Shown one piece after another: positions 1 to 6,112 of a DNA stretch of 8,142 nt (the stretch's first letter is position 1; the number at the start of each line of letters is the position of its first letter). This DNA is from Thermoleophilia bacterium (GTDB taxonomy: Bacteria; Actinomycetota; Thermoleophilia; Gaiellales; Gaiellaceae). The notes beneath the pieces were generated by a model. It saw only the letters and a program-made list of their open reading frames with translations, ran no database searches and was not told the origin of the DNA. The position numbers and the translations under genes were made by a program. The stretch lies in contig JACVRM010000095.1 in NCBI GenBank assembly GCA_014534415.1, positions 1 through 8,142 on the forward strand, given 5' to 3'.

Positions 1-249
1 CCCGTTGCGGATCGCATCGCTCGGCGAGTGGATGACGACCGGTCGGCCGTGGATACGGATCTCGCCCTCGTCCGGCCGGTACAAGCCGTAGACGATGTTC
101 ATGAGCGTGGACTTCCCGGCGCCGTTCTCGCCGAGGAGCGCATGCACTTCACCGCGGCGGAGATCGAAATCGACGCGGTCGTTGGCGACGACGCCGGGAA
201 ACTGCTTCGTTATCGCCCGAAGCTCGAGGACGGGCGTCTCGTCGGCCAT
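1..249 (-). CDS. ABC transporter ATP-binding protein, N-terminal fragment (BMP/nucleoside-type importer)
   Basis: This is the first 83 residues of an ABC ATPase; the rest lies beyond the left edge. The frame begins MADETPVLELRAITKQFPGV and carries a canonical Walker A, GENGAGKST, at residues 40-48, followed by LMNIVYGLYRPDEGEI, which is typical of sugar/nucleoside importer ATPases. It starts 53 bases downstream of the BMP-family binding-protein gene on the same strand, so it most likely energises the same importer. By family knowledge, ATPases next to BMP proteins are usually double-domain proteins of about 500 residues (RbsA/NupO-like). That cannot be tested here because the Q-loop, signature motif and Walker B are outside the window. 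The ATG is preceded by only a modest AGGA about 10 bases upstream. The protein is cytoplasmic and would dock on two membrane permeases, which are expected further left. Confidence 0.9.
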   Translation of the reverse strand, partial: MADETPVLELRAITKQFPGVVANDRVDFDLRRGEVHALLGENGAGKSTLMNIVYGLYRPDEGEIRIHGRPVVIHSPSDAIRNG

Positions 250-264
250 CGAGCCGGAATCCTA

Positions 265-288
265 GGGGGCGAGACGATGCCCGCCCCC
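265..288 (-). other. Intercistronic GC hairpin between binding-protein and ATPase genes
   Basis: A perfect 7-bp inverted repeat lies in the 53-base gap after the binding-protein stop: GGGGGCG at 265-271 and CGCCCCC at 282-288, with a 10-base loop. In the leftward transcript no U-run follows (the next bases are CUAGGAUU), so it does not look like an intrinsic terminator. Hairpins at this position in importer operons often stabilise the upstream binding-protein mRNA or reduce read-through, giving more binding protein than ATPase. That role is inferred here. Confidence 0.5.
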
Positions 289-302
289 CAGAACGTTCGT
301 GC

Positions 303-1343
303 TTACTTCGCCGGCGGCCTGACCCTGCCGCGTGCGATCAACCTGGCGAGCGCGTCCGTGGTCTTCTTGTACTGCGCACGCACCCGCGCGGGAAGCCGCG
401 TGCTCAGCCGCCCGTAGCCGACTCCGCGGTTCTTGACCGTGTAGACCTTGTTGATGCCTCCTCGGAAGCCCGAAGGGTTCTTCTTGTAGGCCGCGATCAC
501 GTCGTAGACCGCGACGTCGACCTTCTTCTGGGCACTCGTCAGGACGTGCTTGCCCAGGAAGTACTGGTCGTTGTCGACACCGATTCCCCACACGCCGCGA
601 CTCTTGGCCGCGTCGAGCGCACCGAGGCCGCACTGGCCGGCTACCTGGAAGACGACCTTCGAGCCGCGTGCGATCTGGCTGAGCGCGGTCGCCCTGCACT
701 TCGCCTGGTCGGAGAACGTCGGATCGTTCGCGTAGTTCACGAGCACCCGTACGGCCTTGTTCGCCCTCTTCGCGCAGAAGTTGTAGCCCGAGATGAAGGC
801 CACGATCGCCGGCACCCTGTTCGCCCCAACGGCCGAGATGATGTCGCGTCCCGGCAGTCGCTTGACCTCGAGAGCGGCGATGTGGCCGACGAGGCAGCCC
901 GCCTCGGCCTCCCTGAAGATCAACCCCCGGACGTTCGACGGGTTTCCCTCGACGAGCGCGACGGGAACGTCGATGCCCGCGAACTTCTTGTCCCTGAACG
1001 TGGGAGCGACCTTCCCCAGCGGCTCGAACATGAGGAACCCCACGCCGATGATCAGGTCGTATTCGCCCTGCGCCGCCCTGGTCAGGTTCGGTATGCGGTC
1101 GGCGGCGGTCTGGGTGATGAAGACGCGGCCGCCCACGTCGAGCTGCCTGATCGCCCGTTGCAGTCCGACGTTGGACAGGCTGTTAAAGCCCTTGTCGTTG
1201 AGCCCGCCGATGTCGGTGACGACCGCCACTTGGATCTCCTGGCTCGGAGCCGCCTGGCTCGAGCTTCCTGCGATAGCCGCCCCGATGACTGTGGCGACGA
1301 GAGCCGCGAGCGCAACCAGCGACAGAGGCAAGAATCGTTTCAA
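303..1343 (-). CDS. BMP-family ABC transporter substrate-binding protein
   Basis: This 346-residue exported solute-binding protein belongs to the BMP (BmpA/Med/PnrA) family, whose characterised members bind purine nucleosides. Residues 1-32 form a Sec signal peptide: MKRF, a hydrophobic run of V/A/L, then an Ala/Ser-rich cleavage zone. The family hallmark VVTDIGGLNDKGFN is at 41-54. Further family features are the strand EYDLIIGVGF (94-103), EAEAGCLVGHIAA (145-157) and the ligand-loop motif GVDNDQ (255-260). The start is a TTG, chosen because AAGGAGG sits 7 bases upstream and the signal peptide begins exactly there. Most BMP proteins are lipoproteins, but no lipobox Cys is present: the first Cys is residue 150, with others at 190, 216 and 238. 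The protein may therefore be anchored by an uncleaved signal sequence or released. The ATPase gene follows on the same strand; the substrate is inferred only from family. Confidence 0.93.
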   Translation of the reverse strand: MKRFLPLSLVALAALVATVIGAAIAGSSSQAAPSQEIQVAVVTDIGGLNDKGFNSLSNVGLQRAIRQLDVGGRVFITQTAADRIPNLTRAAQGEYDLIIGVGFLMFEPLGKVAPTFRDKKFAGIDVPVALVEGNPSNVRGLIFREAEAGCLVGHIAALEVKRLPGRDIISAVGANRVPAIVAFISGYNFCAKRANKAVRVLVNYANDPTFSDQAKCRATALSQIARGSKVVFQVAGQCGLGALDAAKSRGVWGIGVDNDQYFLGKHVLTSAQKKVDVAVYDVIAAYKKNPSGFRGGINKVYTVKNRGVGYGRLSTRLPARVRAQYKKTTDALARLIARGRVRPPAK

Positions 1344-1350
1344 CAGACTC

Positions 1351-1357
1351 CCTCCTT
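1351..1357 (-). promoter_or_regulatory. Strong Shine-Dalgarno deciding a TTG start
   Basis: On the minus strand the sequence reads AAGGAGG, then 7 bases, then TTG at 1343-1341. This near-perfect anti-16S complement fixes the TTG as the initiation codon of the binding-protein gene. The bases GG at its 3' end also fall inside a possible hairpin (ACTCCC/GGGAGT, 1347-1352 with 1362-1367) that could hide the site. Confidence 0.8.
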
Positions 1358-1358
1358 C

Positions 1359-1380
1359 GCGGGGAGTTTGCGGTCCCCGC
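1359..1380 (-). promoter_or_regulatory. Leader hairpin directly upstream of the ribosome binding site
   Basis: GCGGGGA (1359-1365) and TCCCCGC (1374-1380) are a perfect 7-bp inverted repeat with an 8-base loop. In the leftward transcript the hairpin ends one base before the AAGGAGG. The loop contains the complement (GTTTGCG in plus-strand terms, 1366-1372) of CGCAAAC at 1395-1401, so a loop-to-upstream pairing is possible. The 3' arm also overlaps GGGAGT (1362-1367), which could instead pair with the Shine-Dalgarno region. It matches no riboswitch class that I recognise. A regulatory role is inferred from position and the competing pairings. Confidence 0.4.
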
Positions 1381-1396
1381 CTAAAGAAACGCTGCG

Positions 1397-1424
1397 CAAA
1401 CCGGCGCGATCCTATACCGGTTTG
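1397..1424 (-). promoter_or_regulatory. Candidate promoter/operator: 8-bp inverted repeat flanking a -10-like element
   Basis: CAAACCGG (1397-1404) and CCGGTTTG (1417-1424) form a perfect 8-bp inverted repeat with 12 bases between. The spacer, read on the minus strand, contains TATAGGAT, whose TAGGAT (1414-1409) resembles a -10 hexamer; CTGATG 17 bases upstream is a weak -35 candidate. A dyad around a -10 box is a common operator layout for a dimeric repressor. No regulator gene is in the window. The whole 1344-1496 gap lies between ftsK and the transporter gene, and I see no convincing intrinsic terminator for ftsK in it. Confidence 0.35.
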
Positions 1425-1496
1425 ACCCCTACATCAGGTGAGACGGGGCTCCACCGGGCGAGGTTAGCCGGCCAAACGTGCGGATTCTGTAAGGCG

Positions 1497-3692
1497 TCAG
1501 GAGACGCGCTCGAGCACCCGGTCCAGCTCCTGCTCCTCGACCAGCACCCGCCGCGGCTTCGAGCCCTCGTAGCCTGAGATGATCCCGCGTCGCTCCAGCA
1601 TGTCGATCAACCGGCCCGCGCGCGTGTACCCGACGCGCAGACGGCGCTGGAGCAGCGAGACCGACGCCGTCTGCGTCTGCACGACGATCTCGATCGCGCG
1701 GTCGAGCAGCGGGTCCTCGTCTGGGTCGAAATCTTCATCTCCCGCCTCGGCGTCGACCGGCTCCTCGGGCGCCTGGAGCAGCGACTCGTCGAGCTCCTGC
1801 TCGCGCTGCACGCGGCACTGCTCGACGATCAGCGCGATCTCCTCCTCCGTGACGTACGCGCCCTGCACGCGCTGCAGGCGCGACGTGCCGAGCGGCTTGA
1901 ACAGCATGTCGCCCTGGCCGAGCAGGCTCTCGGCTCCGGCCTGGTCGAGGACGACACGCGAGTCCGTCTGGCTCGAGACGGCGAACGCGATGCGAGACGG
2001 CACGTTCGCCTTGATCATCCCGGTGATGACGTCCACCGACGGCCGCTGTGTCGCCAGCACGAGGTGGATGCCGACGGCGCGCGACTTCTGCGCGAGGCGG
2101 ATCACGGCGTCCTCGACCGCCTGGGGCGAGATCATCATCAGGTCGGCGAGCTCGTCGATGACGACGAGCAGGTACGGGAGCGGGTCGTCTCCGCGCTTCC
2201 GCAACGCGCGGTTCGCTTCGGGCAGGTTGCGCGCGCGCACGGTCGCCAGCCGCTCGTAGCGGCGGTCCATCTCGGCGACGACGTTGGCGAGCACCGAGGA
2301 CGCCTCCTTCGGGCTCGAGACGACGGGCGTGAGCAGGTGAGGGATCGACTCGTAGTACGACAGCTCGATCCGCTTCGGGTCGATGAGGATCAGCCGGACC
2401 TCGTCGGGCGTCGAGCGCAGCAGAATCGACGTGAGCAGCGTGTTGATGCAGCCGGACTTCCCGGAGCCGGTCGTGCCGGCGATGAGGATGTGCGGCATGC
2501 GGGCGAGATCCGTCCAGACCGCGTTGCCGGAGATGTCCTTGCCGAGCCAGACGGCGAGCGGGCTGGCGGTCTGCGGGAGGTCGTCGTAGATGTCCCCGAG
2601 CGTGACGAGGTTCGGCGCGAGGTTGGGAACCTCCACCCCCACGGCCTGCTTGCCCGGGATGGGAGCGAGGATCCGGATCTCGGTCGTTGCCAGCGCGTAC
2701 GAGAGGTCGTCCTTGAGGGCGGCCACCTTCGACATCTTGGTTCCGGGTGCGAGCTGGAGCTCGTAGCGGGTCACGCGAGGGCCCGAGATCTGGCCGATCA
2801 CCGAGGCGTCGATGCCGAAATAGCCAAGCGCTGCGATGAGCGCGTCGGCTACCTGGGCGCCGGCCTCACGACCGCCCGCCGCAGCTGGCGGAGAGCGGCG
2901 GAGCAGCGTGCGATCGGGCAAGCGGTAGTCGGCGACCCGCTTCGCACCCGGCAGGGCGTCTTCCGCGGACACGTCGTCGGGCGGATCCGGCTCGAGTTCG
3001 ACGCGCAGTGCGACCGGCTGAGGCGCGCGCTCGCCGACGACGTCCGGATACGCGGCGACGGCGTCCACCGGCGGCTCTGCTGGGGCGACTTTGTGGCTGT
3101 CAGCCACGAGCGGTTGGCGCGGCACGCGCGGCGGCTCGGGGCGTTCGAGCGAGCGCCGGGCCGCTACGGTCGCGCGACGCACGACATGCCCCGAGCGCCG
3201 CACGAACGCGCCGATCGAGGCGCCCGTCAGCAGGAGCGCGCCGACGAGTGTCGCGGTGGCGCCGAGCAGGATGCGTCCCGTGCCGCCGACCACGCGTGCA
3301 ACCGCGTCGTCCAGACCCTCCCCGACTAGGCCGGCACTCGCCCCGAGCACCAGGAACACGCCCAGCACGACGACGAGCGCGCCCGTGCGGAACGGCCGCA
3401 TATCGAGCAGCTCGCTGCGCGCGACCAGCAGGCTGCCGGCCACGAGCAGCGCGGCGGGGAGCAGGTAGGCGACGGCGCCGATCGCACGGTCGAGACCTTC
3501 GACGATTGCCGCGCCCGCGAAGCCCCCGCTCCACCCGAGGTACAGCAGCGAGGCGAGGAAGAGTCCGAGCGCGCAGACCGCGAGCCCGACGAGCTCGGAA
3601 CGCTGAGCGCGGCGTGCGCGCTTGCCCGTCCGGCGCTTGACCCGCGTCGGCTTGCGCGGCCGGAGCGGACGCTTCTTCTGGCGGCGCGCCAT
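1497..3692 (-). CDS. ftsK: FtsK/SpoIIIE-family DNA translocase
   Basis: This 731-residue membrane-anchored, ATP-driven double-stranded DNA pump clears chromosome DNA from the division septum. A basic N-terminal tail (residues 1-31) precedes about four membrane segments (near 34-55, 68-92, 103-123 and 140-163). A short Pro/acidic linker runs to about 265, followed by the alpha/beta motor. The motor shows Walker A GTTGSGKS (406-413), Walker B LLVVIDELADLM (508-519) and the conserved SQTDSRVVLDQAGAESLLGQ (574-593). The C-terminal winged-helix gamma domain (about 664-728), with SVSLLQRRLRVGYTRAGRLI at 678-697, is the part that reads chromosome-orienting sequences in characterised homologues. The length matches SpoIIIE-type proteins (about 790) rather than E. 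coli FtsK with its long linker. The ATG is preceded by AAAGAGG 6 bases upstream. All key residues are intact. Confidence 0.97.
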   Translation of the reverse strand: MARRQKKRPLRPRKPTRVKRRTGKRARRAQRSELVGLAVCALGLFLASLLYLGWSGGFAGAAIVEGLDRAIGAVAYLLPAALLVAGSLLVARSELLDMRPFRTGALVVVLGVFLVLGASAGLVGEGLDDAVARVVGGTGRILLGATATLVGALLLTGASIGAFVRRSGHVVRRATVAARRSLERPEPPRVPRQPLVADSHKVAPAEPPVDAVAAYPDVVGERAPQPVALRVELEPDPPDDVSAEDALPGAKRVADYRLPDRTLLRRSPPAAAGGREAGAQVADALIAALGYFGIDASVIGQISGPRVTRYELQLAPGTKMSKVAALKDDLSYALATTEIRILAPIPGKQAVGVEVPNLAPNLVTLGDIYDDLPQTASPLAVWLGKDISGNAVWTDLARMPHILIAGTTGSGKSGCINTLLTSILLRSTPDEVRLILIDPKRIELSYYESIPHLLTPVVSSPKEASSVLANVVAEMDRRYERLATVRARNLPEANRALRKRGDDPLPYLLVVIDELADLMMISPQAVEDAVIRLAQKSRAVGIHLVLATQRPSVDVITGMIKANVPSRIAFAVSSQTDSRVVLDQAGAESLLGQGDMLFKPLGTSRLQRVQGAYVTEEEIALIVEQCRVQREQELDESLLQAPEEPVDAEAGDEDFDPDEDPLLDRAIEIVVQTQTASVSLLQRRLRVGYTRAGRLIDMLERRGIISGYEGSKPRRVLVEEQELDRVLERVS

Positions 3693-3698
3693 GGGCCG

Positions 3699-3705
3699 CC
3701 TCTTT
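3699..3705 (-). promoter_or_regulatory. Ribosome binding site of ftsK
   Basis: The minus strand reads AAAGAGG, 6 bases, then ATG at 3692-3690. This supports the chosen start, which leaves the full basic N-terminal tail in front of the first membrane segment. Confidence 0.6.
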
Positions 3706-3761
3706 CGACGTGTCGCCGCTCTCCCCTCTGCGGGCCGCGGCGTCGAGGAGAACGGGCCCCT

Positions 3762-4319
3762 CTACGCAGCCAGCGCGCGCAGCTCGGCCGCCGCACCGTC
3801 GACCAGATTCTCGCGCAGGTCGAACAGGCCCGCCCAGAGCGACGAGCGGTCCGGCACCGCGTCCCAGCGAGCCGCCGCGGCGAGCCCCTCGAGCGCGCGG
3901 ACGAAGACAGCCAGCTCGAGGTATGCGTGCGCGACGCGAGCCGGCGACGCCGCTACGCCCGCGCGTTGGAGCACGGGCTCCCACTCCACGAATTCGGCAT
4001 GCGACGGCTGCCCGTACCACGATTGACCCTCGGCCAGTTCGGGCTCGAGCTCGAGCAGGTAGCGGCCGAGCGGCTCCTCGAGGCCGGCGAGCGCGGTCTC
4101 CGCGCGCTCGGCGGCGCGGCGCAGGGCGGCCTGGCGGCGTCCCGCCGTGCAGGGTTCGGCGTCCCCGCGCGCCCACCGCTCGAGAAGCCGGCAGAACGCG
4201 AGCGCCGCCGCCTCGCAGGCGCCGAGCTGCGCGATCAAGAGCGCGCCGGTGCCGGTCTCGGACGCCGAGTGCGTCGCCAGGACGTCGGCCCAACCCGGCT
4301 GCCGTTCGCGGACGGTCAT
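3762..4319 (-). CDS. Hypothetical helical protein between RNase J and FtsK genes
   Basis: I do not recognise this 185-residue protein. It has no signal peptide, no clear membrane segment and no catalytic motif that I can name. The sequence is dominated by Ala, Leu, Glu and Arg and looks almost wholly alpha-helical, with a long amphipathic stretch at about 24-50 (GALLIAQLGACEAAALAF) and further helices at 61-95 and 125-150. A motif-like, more polar segment, EGQSWYGQPSHAEFVEWEP (97-115), sits in the middle and might be a binding or active-site region. Reality as a gene is supported by its fit between two same-strand genes (25 bases after rnj, 69 before ftsK), its ATG start with a weak GGAAA upstream, and high third-position GC. 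A helical-bundle or regulatory partner of the neighbouring machinery is possible but not shown. Confidence 0.75.
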   Translation of the reverse strand: MTVRERQPGWADVLATHSASETGTGALLIAQLGACEAAALAFCRLLERWARGDAEPCTAGRRQAALRRAAERAETALAGLEEPLGRYLLELEPELAEGQSWYGQPSHAEFVEWEPVLQRAGVAASPARVAHAYLELAVFVRALEGLAAAARWDAVPDRSSLWAGLFDLRENLVDGAAAELRALAA

Positions 4320-4344
4320 CTCTCGCGTTTCCGGGGCGGGAGCG

Positions 4345-6003
4345 TCACACTTCCACTATGACGGGCAGGATCATCGGTCGCCTCCCCGTCCTCTCGTAGA
4401 GCAGCTGGCCGAGGCCGTCGTGCAGGTGCTCCTGCAGCAGCTTGATCTCGGTGACGCGCTGCTCGACGCACTCGCGCAGGACCCGATCTGCCTCGGAGCG
4501 CATCTCGTCGAGCATCGGCGCCGCGTCGCCGAATCCGCGGACGATCAGCTCCGGCGACGAGGCGAGGTCGCCGTTCGTCGTTCCGACCGTGGCCACGATG
4601 ATCACCACGCCGTCCTCGGATAGCCGGCGGCGATCGCGCAGCGCCACGTCTCGCACGTCGCCCACCCCCAGACCGTCGACGAAGGTGACGCCGGCTTCGA
4701 TCCGGTCGACCACGCGGACGCCGCCGCGCGACAGCTCCACGACCGAGCCGTTCTCGGCGAGCACGATCGCGTCGGCCGGGACGCCCGCCTCCTGCGCGAG
4801 CCGCGCGTGCGCGGCGAGCATGCGGAACTCCCCGTGCACCGGCATGACCGCCCGCGGGCGAAGCAGCGACAAGACGGTGCGGATCTCCTCGGCATTCGCG
4901 TGCCCCGACGTGTGGACGAGGGCGTTCTCCTCGTGCAGCACCTCCGCGCCGAGCTTGGCGAGGCCGTTGATGGTGTGGTGCACCCGCAGCTCGTTGCCCG
5001 GAATCGGCTTCGCCGAGATGATCACCGTGTCGCCCCGCTCCACACGGACGGCTGGGTGGTCGTTGTACGCGATGCGCGTCAACGCCGAAACCGGCTCGCC
5101 CTGGCTGCCCGAGCACAGGATGAGAAGCTCATGCGGGCGGTAGTCGTCGAGCTCGGGCGGCCGCACGAAGATCTCTTCGGGTGCTTCGAGATAGCCGAGG
5201 TTGCGCGCGATGTTGAGGTTCTTGCGCATCGAGCGACCGATCAAGGCCACCTTCCGCCCGACTTCGGCCGCCACGTCGATCGCCTGCTGCATGCGGTGGA
5301 TATTGGAGGCGAACGAGGAGACGAGAATGCGTCCGCGCCGGACGGGGATCAGCTGCCGGAACGCCTCCCCTACGACGCGCTCGGAGAGCGTCACACCCGG
5401 CCGCTCGGCGTTCGTCGAGTCGCCGACGAGCAGGTCGACGCCGCGGTTGCCGATGTCGGCGAGGCGCCCCACGTCGGTCTTGATGCCGTCGACCGGCGTG
5501 TGGTCGATCTTGTAGTCGCCGGTGTGCAGGACGCGCCCGGCGGGCGTGTCGAGGACGACCGCGACGGTGTCCGGGATCGAGTGTGCCATCCGCACGAACT
5601 CCACGCGGAACGGGCCTAGCTCGACGGGCGTGCCGTGCGGGTCGACCTCGCACAGCTCCGCCGCGCGTAGCAGGCCGTGCTCGTCGAGCTTCGACTGGAC
5701 AAGGCCGAGCGTCAGCTTGGTGGCCCAGATCTCGCGGACCGCTACCTCGCGCAGCAGGTACGGCAGCGCACCGACGTGGTCCTCGTGGCCGTGCGTGAGC
5801 ACGACGGCGCGGACTCGCGCAGCGCGCTCTCGCACGTAGCCGAAGTCCGGCAGGACGAGATCGACGCCGAGCTGTTCGTCCCGTGGGAACGCCAGGCCGG
5901 CGTCCACGACCAGGATGTCGCCGCCGGTCTCGTAGACGGTCATGTTCTTGCCGACCTCGCCGAGGCCGCCGAGCGGAATGATCCGGAGTACCGGCTCGGG
6001 CAT
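4345..6003 (-). CDS. rnj: Ribonuclease J (metallo-beta-lactamase/beta-CASP RNase)
   Basis: This 552-residue zinc-dependent RNase has 5'-to-3' exonuclease and endonuclease activity in characterised homologues and acts in mRNA turnover and rRNA maturation. The metallo-beta-lactamase core opens with LRIIPLGGLGEVGKNM (6-21). It holds the metal motif HGHEDH (71-76), H141 in RMAHSIPDT, and D163 in HTGDYKID. The beta-CASP domain follows, with VSSFASNIHRMQQ (228-240) and the phosphate-pocket motif HTSGHA (364-369), then PVHGEF (388-393). A C-terminal domain ends at VIVEV. The length is typical of actinobacterial RNase J. I chose the ATG at 6003 because homologues begin a few residues before LRIIPLGG. 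A GTG at 6066 would add 21 residues, but these are Arg/Gly/Pro-rich and unlike family members, and its AAAGG directly abuts the codon. No Shine-Dalgarno precedes 6003; see the promoter candidate. Confidence 0.96.
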   Translation of the reverse strand: MPEPVLRIIPLGGLGEVGKNMTVYETGGDILVVDAGLAFPRDEQLGVDLVLPDFGYVRERAARVRAVVLTHGHEDHVGALPYLLREVAVREIWATKLTLGLVQSKLDEHGLLRAAELCEVDPHGTPVELGPFRVEFVRMAHSIPDTVAVVLDTPAGRVLHTGDYKIDHTPVDGIKTDVGRLADIGNRGVDLLVGDSTNAERPGVTLSERVVGEAFRQLIPVRRGRILVSSFASNIHRMQQAIDVAAEVGRKVALIGRSMRKNLNIARNLGYLEAPEEIFVRPPELDDYRPHELLILCSGSQGEPVSALTRIAYNDHPAVRVERGDTVIISAKPIPGNELRVHHTINGLAKLGAEVLHEENALVHTSGHANAEEIRTVLSLLRPRAVMPVHGEFRMLAAHARLAQEAGVPADAIVLAENGSVVELSRGGVRVVDRIEAGVTFVDGLGVGDVRDVALRDRRRLSEDGVVIIVATVGTTNGDLASSPELIVRGFGDAAPMLDEMRSEADRVLRECVEQRVTEIKLLQEHLHDGLGQLLYERTGRRPMILPVIVEV

Positions 6004-6112
6004 CGAGGCAGTGTAACGAGGCGTTCTCCGGCGCCCAGACGCTGGCCTTCCGCCCGCCAAGATCACCCTTTAAGGGGTCGTTGCCGGATGCCTCGTCCCG
6101 GACAACAAGGGC
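6004..6112. promoter_or_regulatory. Divergent intergenic region between rnj and the protease gene
   Basis: This 109-base region must hold the start signals for the two divergent genes. On the rnj side, the minus strand carries TACACT (6015-6010) six bases before the ATG. That is a TAnnnT-type -10 placed so that transcription would begin at or next to the start codon, giving a leaderless mRNA, which fits the lack of a Shine-Dalgarno. A -35 match is weak. On the protease side, TTTAAG at 6069-6074 is a poor -10 candidate without a credible -35. An in-frame TAA at 6071 limits how far upstream the protease frame can begin. Confidence 0.35.

Noticed and set aside
1425..1496. Possible intrinsic terminator after ftsK
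   Set aside because: Only a 4-bp CCCC/GGGG pairing and the near-palindrome TTAGCCGGCCAA were found, with no U-rich run.
546..1577. A 343-codon plus-strand frame opposite the BMP gene
   Set aside because: It has no recognisable domain and lies antisense to a complete, motif-bearing BMP protein.
2064..3329. A 421-codon plus-strand open frame opposite ftsK
   Set aside because: It is antisense to the intact FtsK motor and its product is rich in Arg, Asp and Val with no family features; typical of GC-rich antisense frames.
3100..4293. A 397-codon minus-strand frame overlapping the hypothetical gene and the start of ftsK
   Set aside because: The product is Arg/Gly/Ala-rich (out-of-frame GC signature), and it covers the ftsK membrane segments that are read well in the other frame.
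6004..6095. CGAGGCA (6004-6010) and TGCCTCG (6089-6095) as a long-range inverted repeat in the divergent region
   Set aside because: Only 7 bp with a 78-base separation in GC-rich DNA; easily due to chance and not placed like an operator pair.
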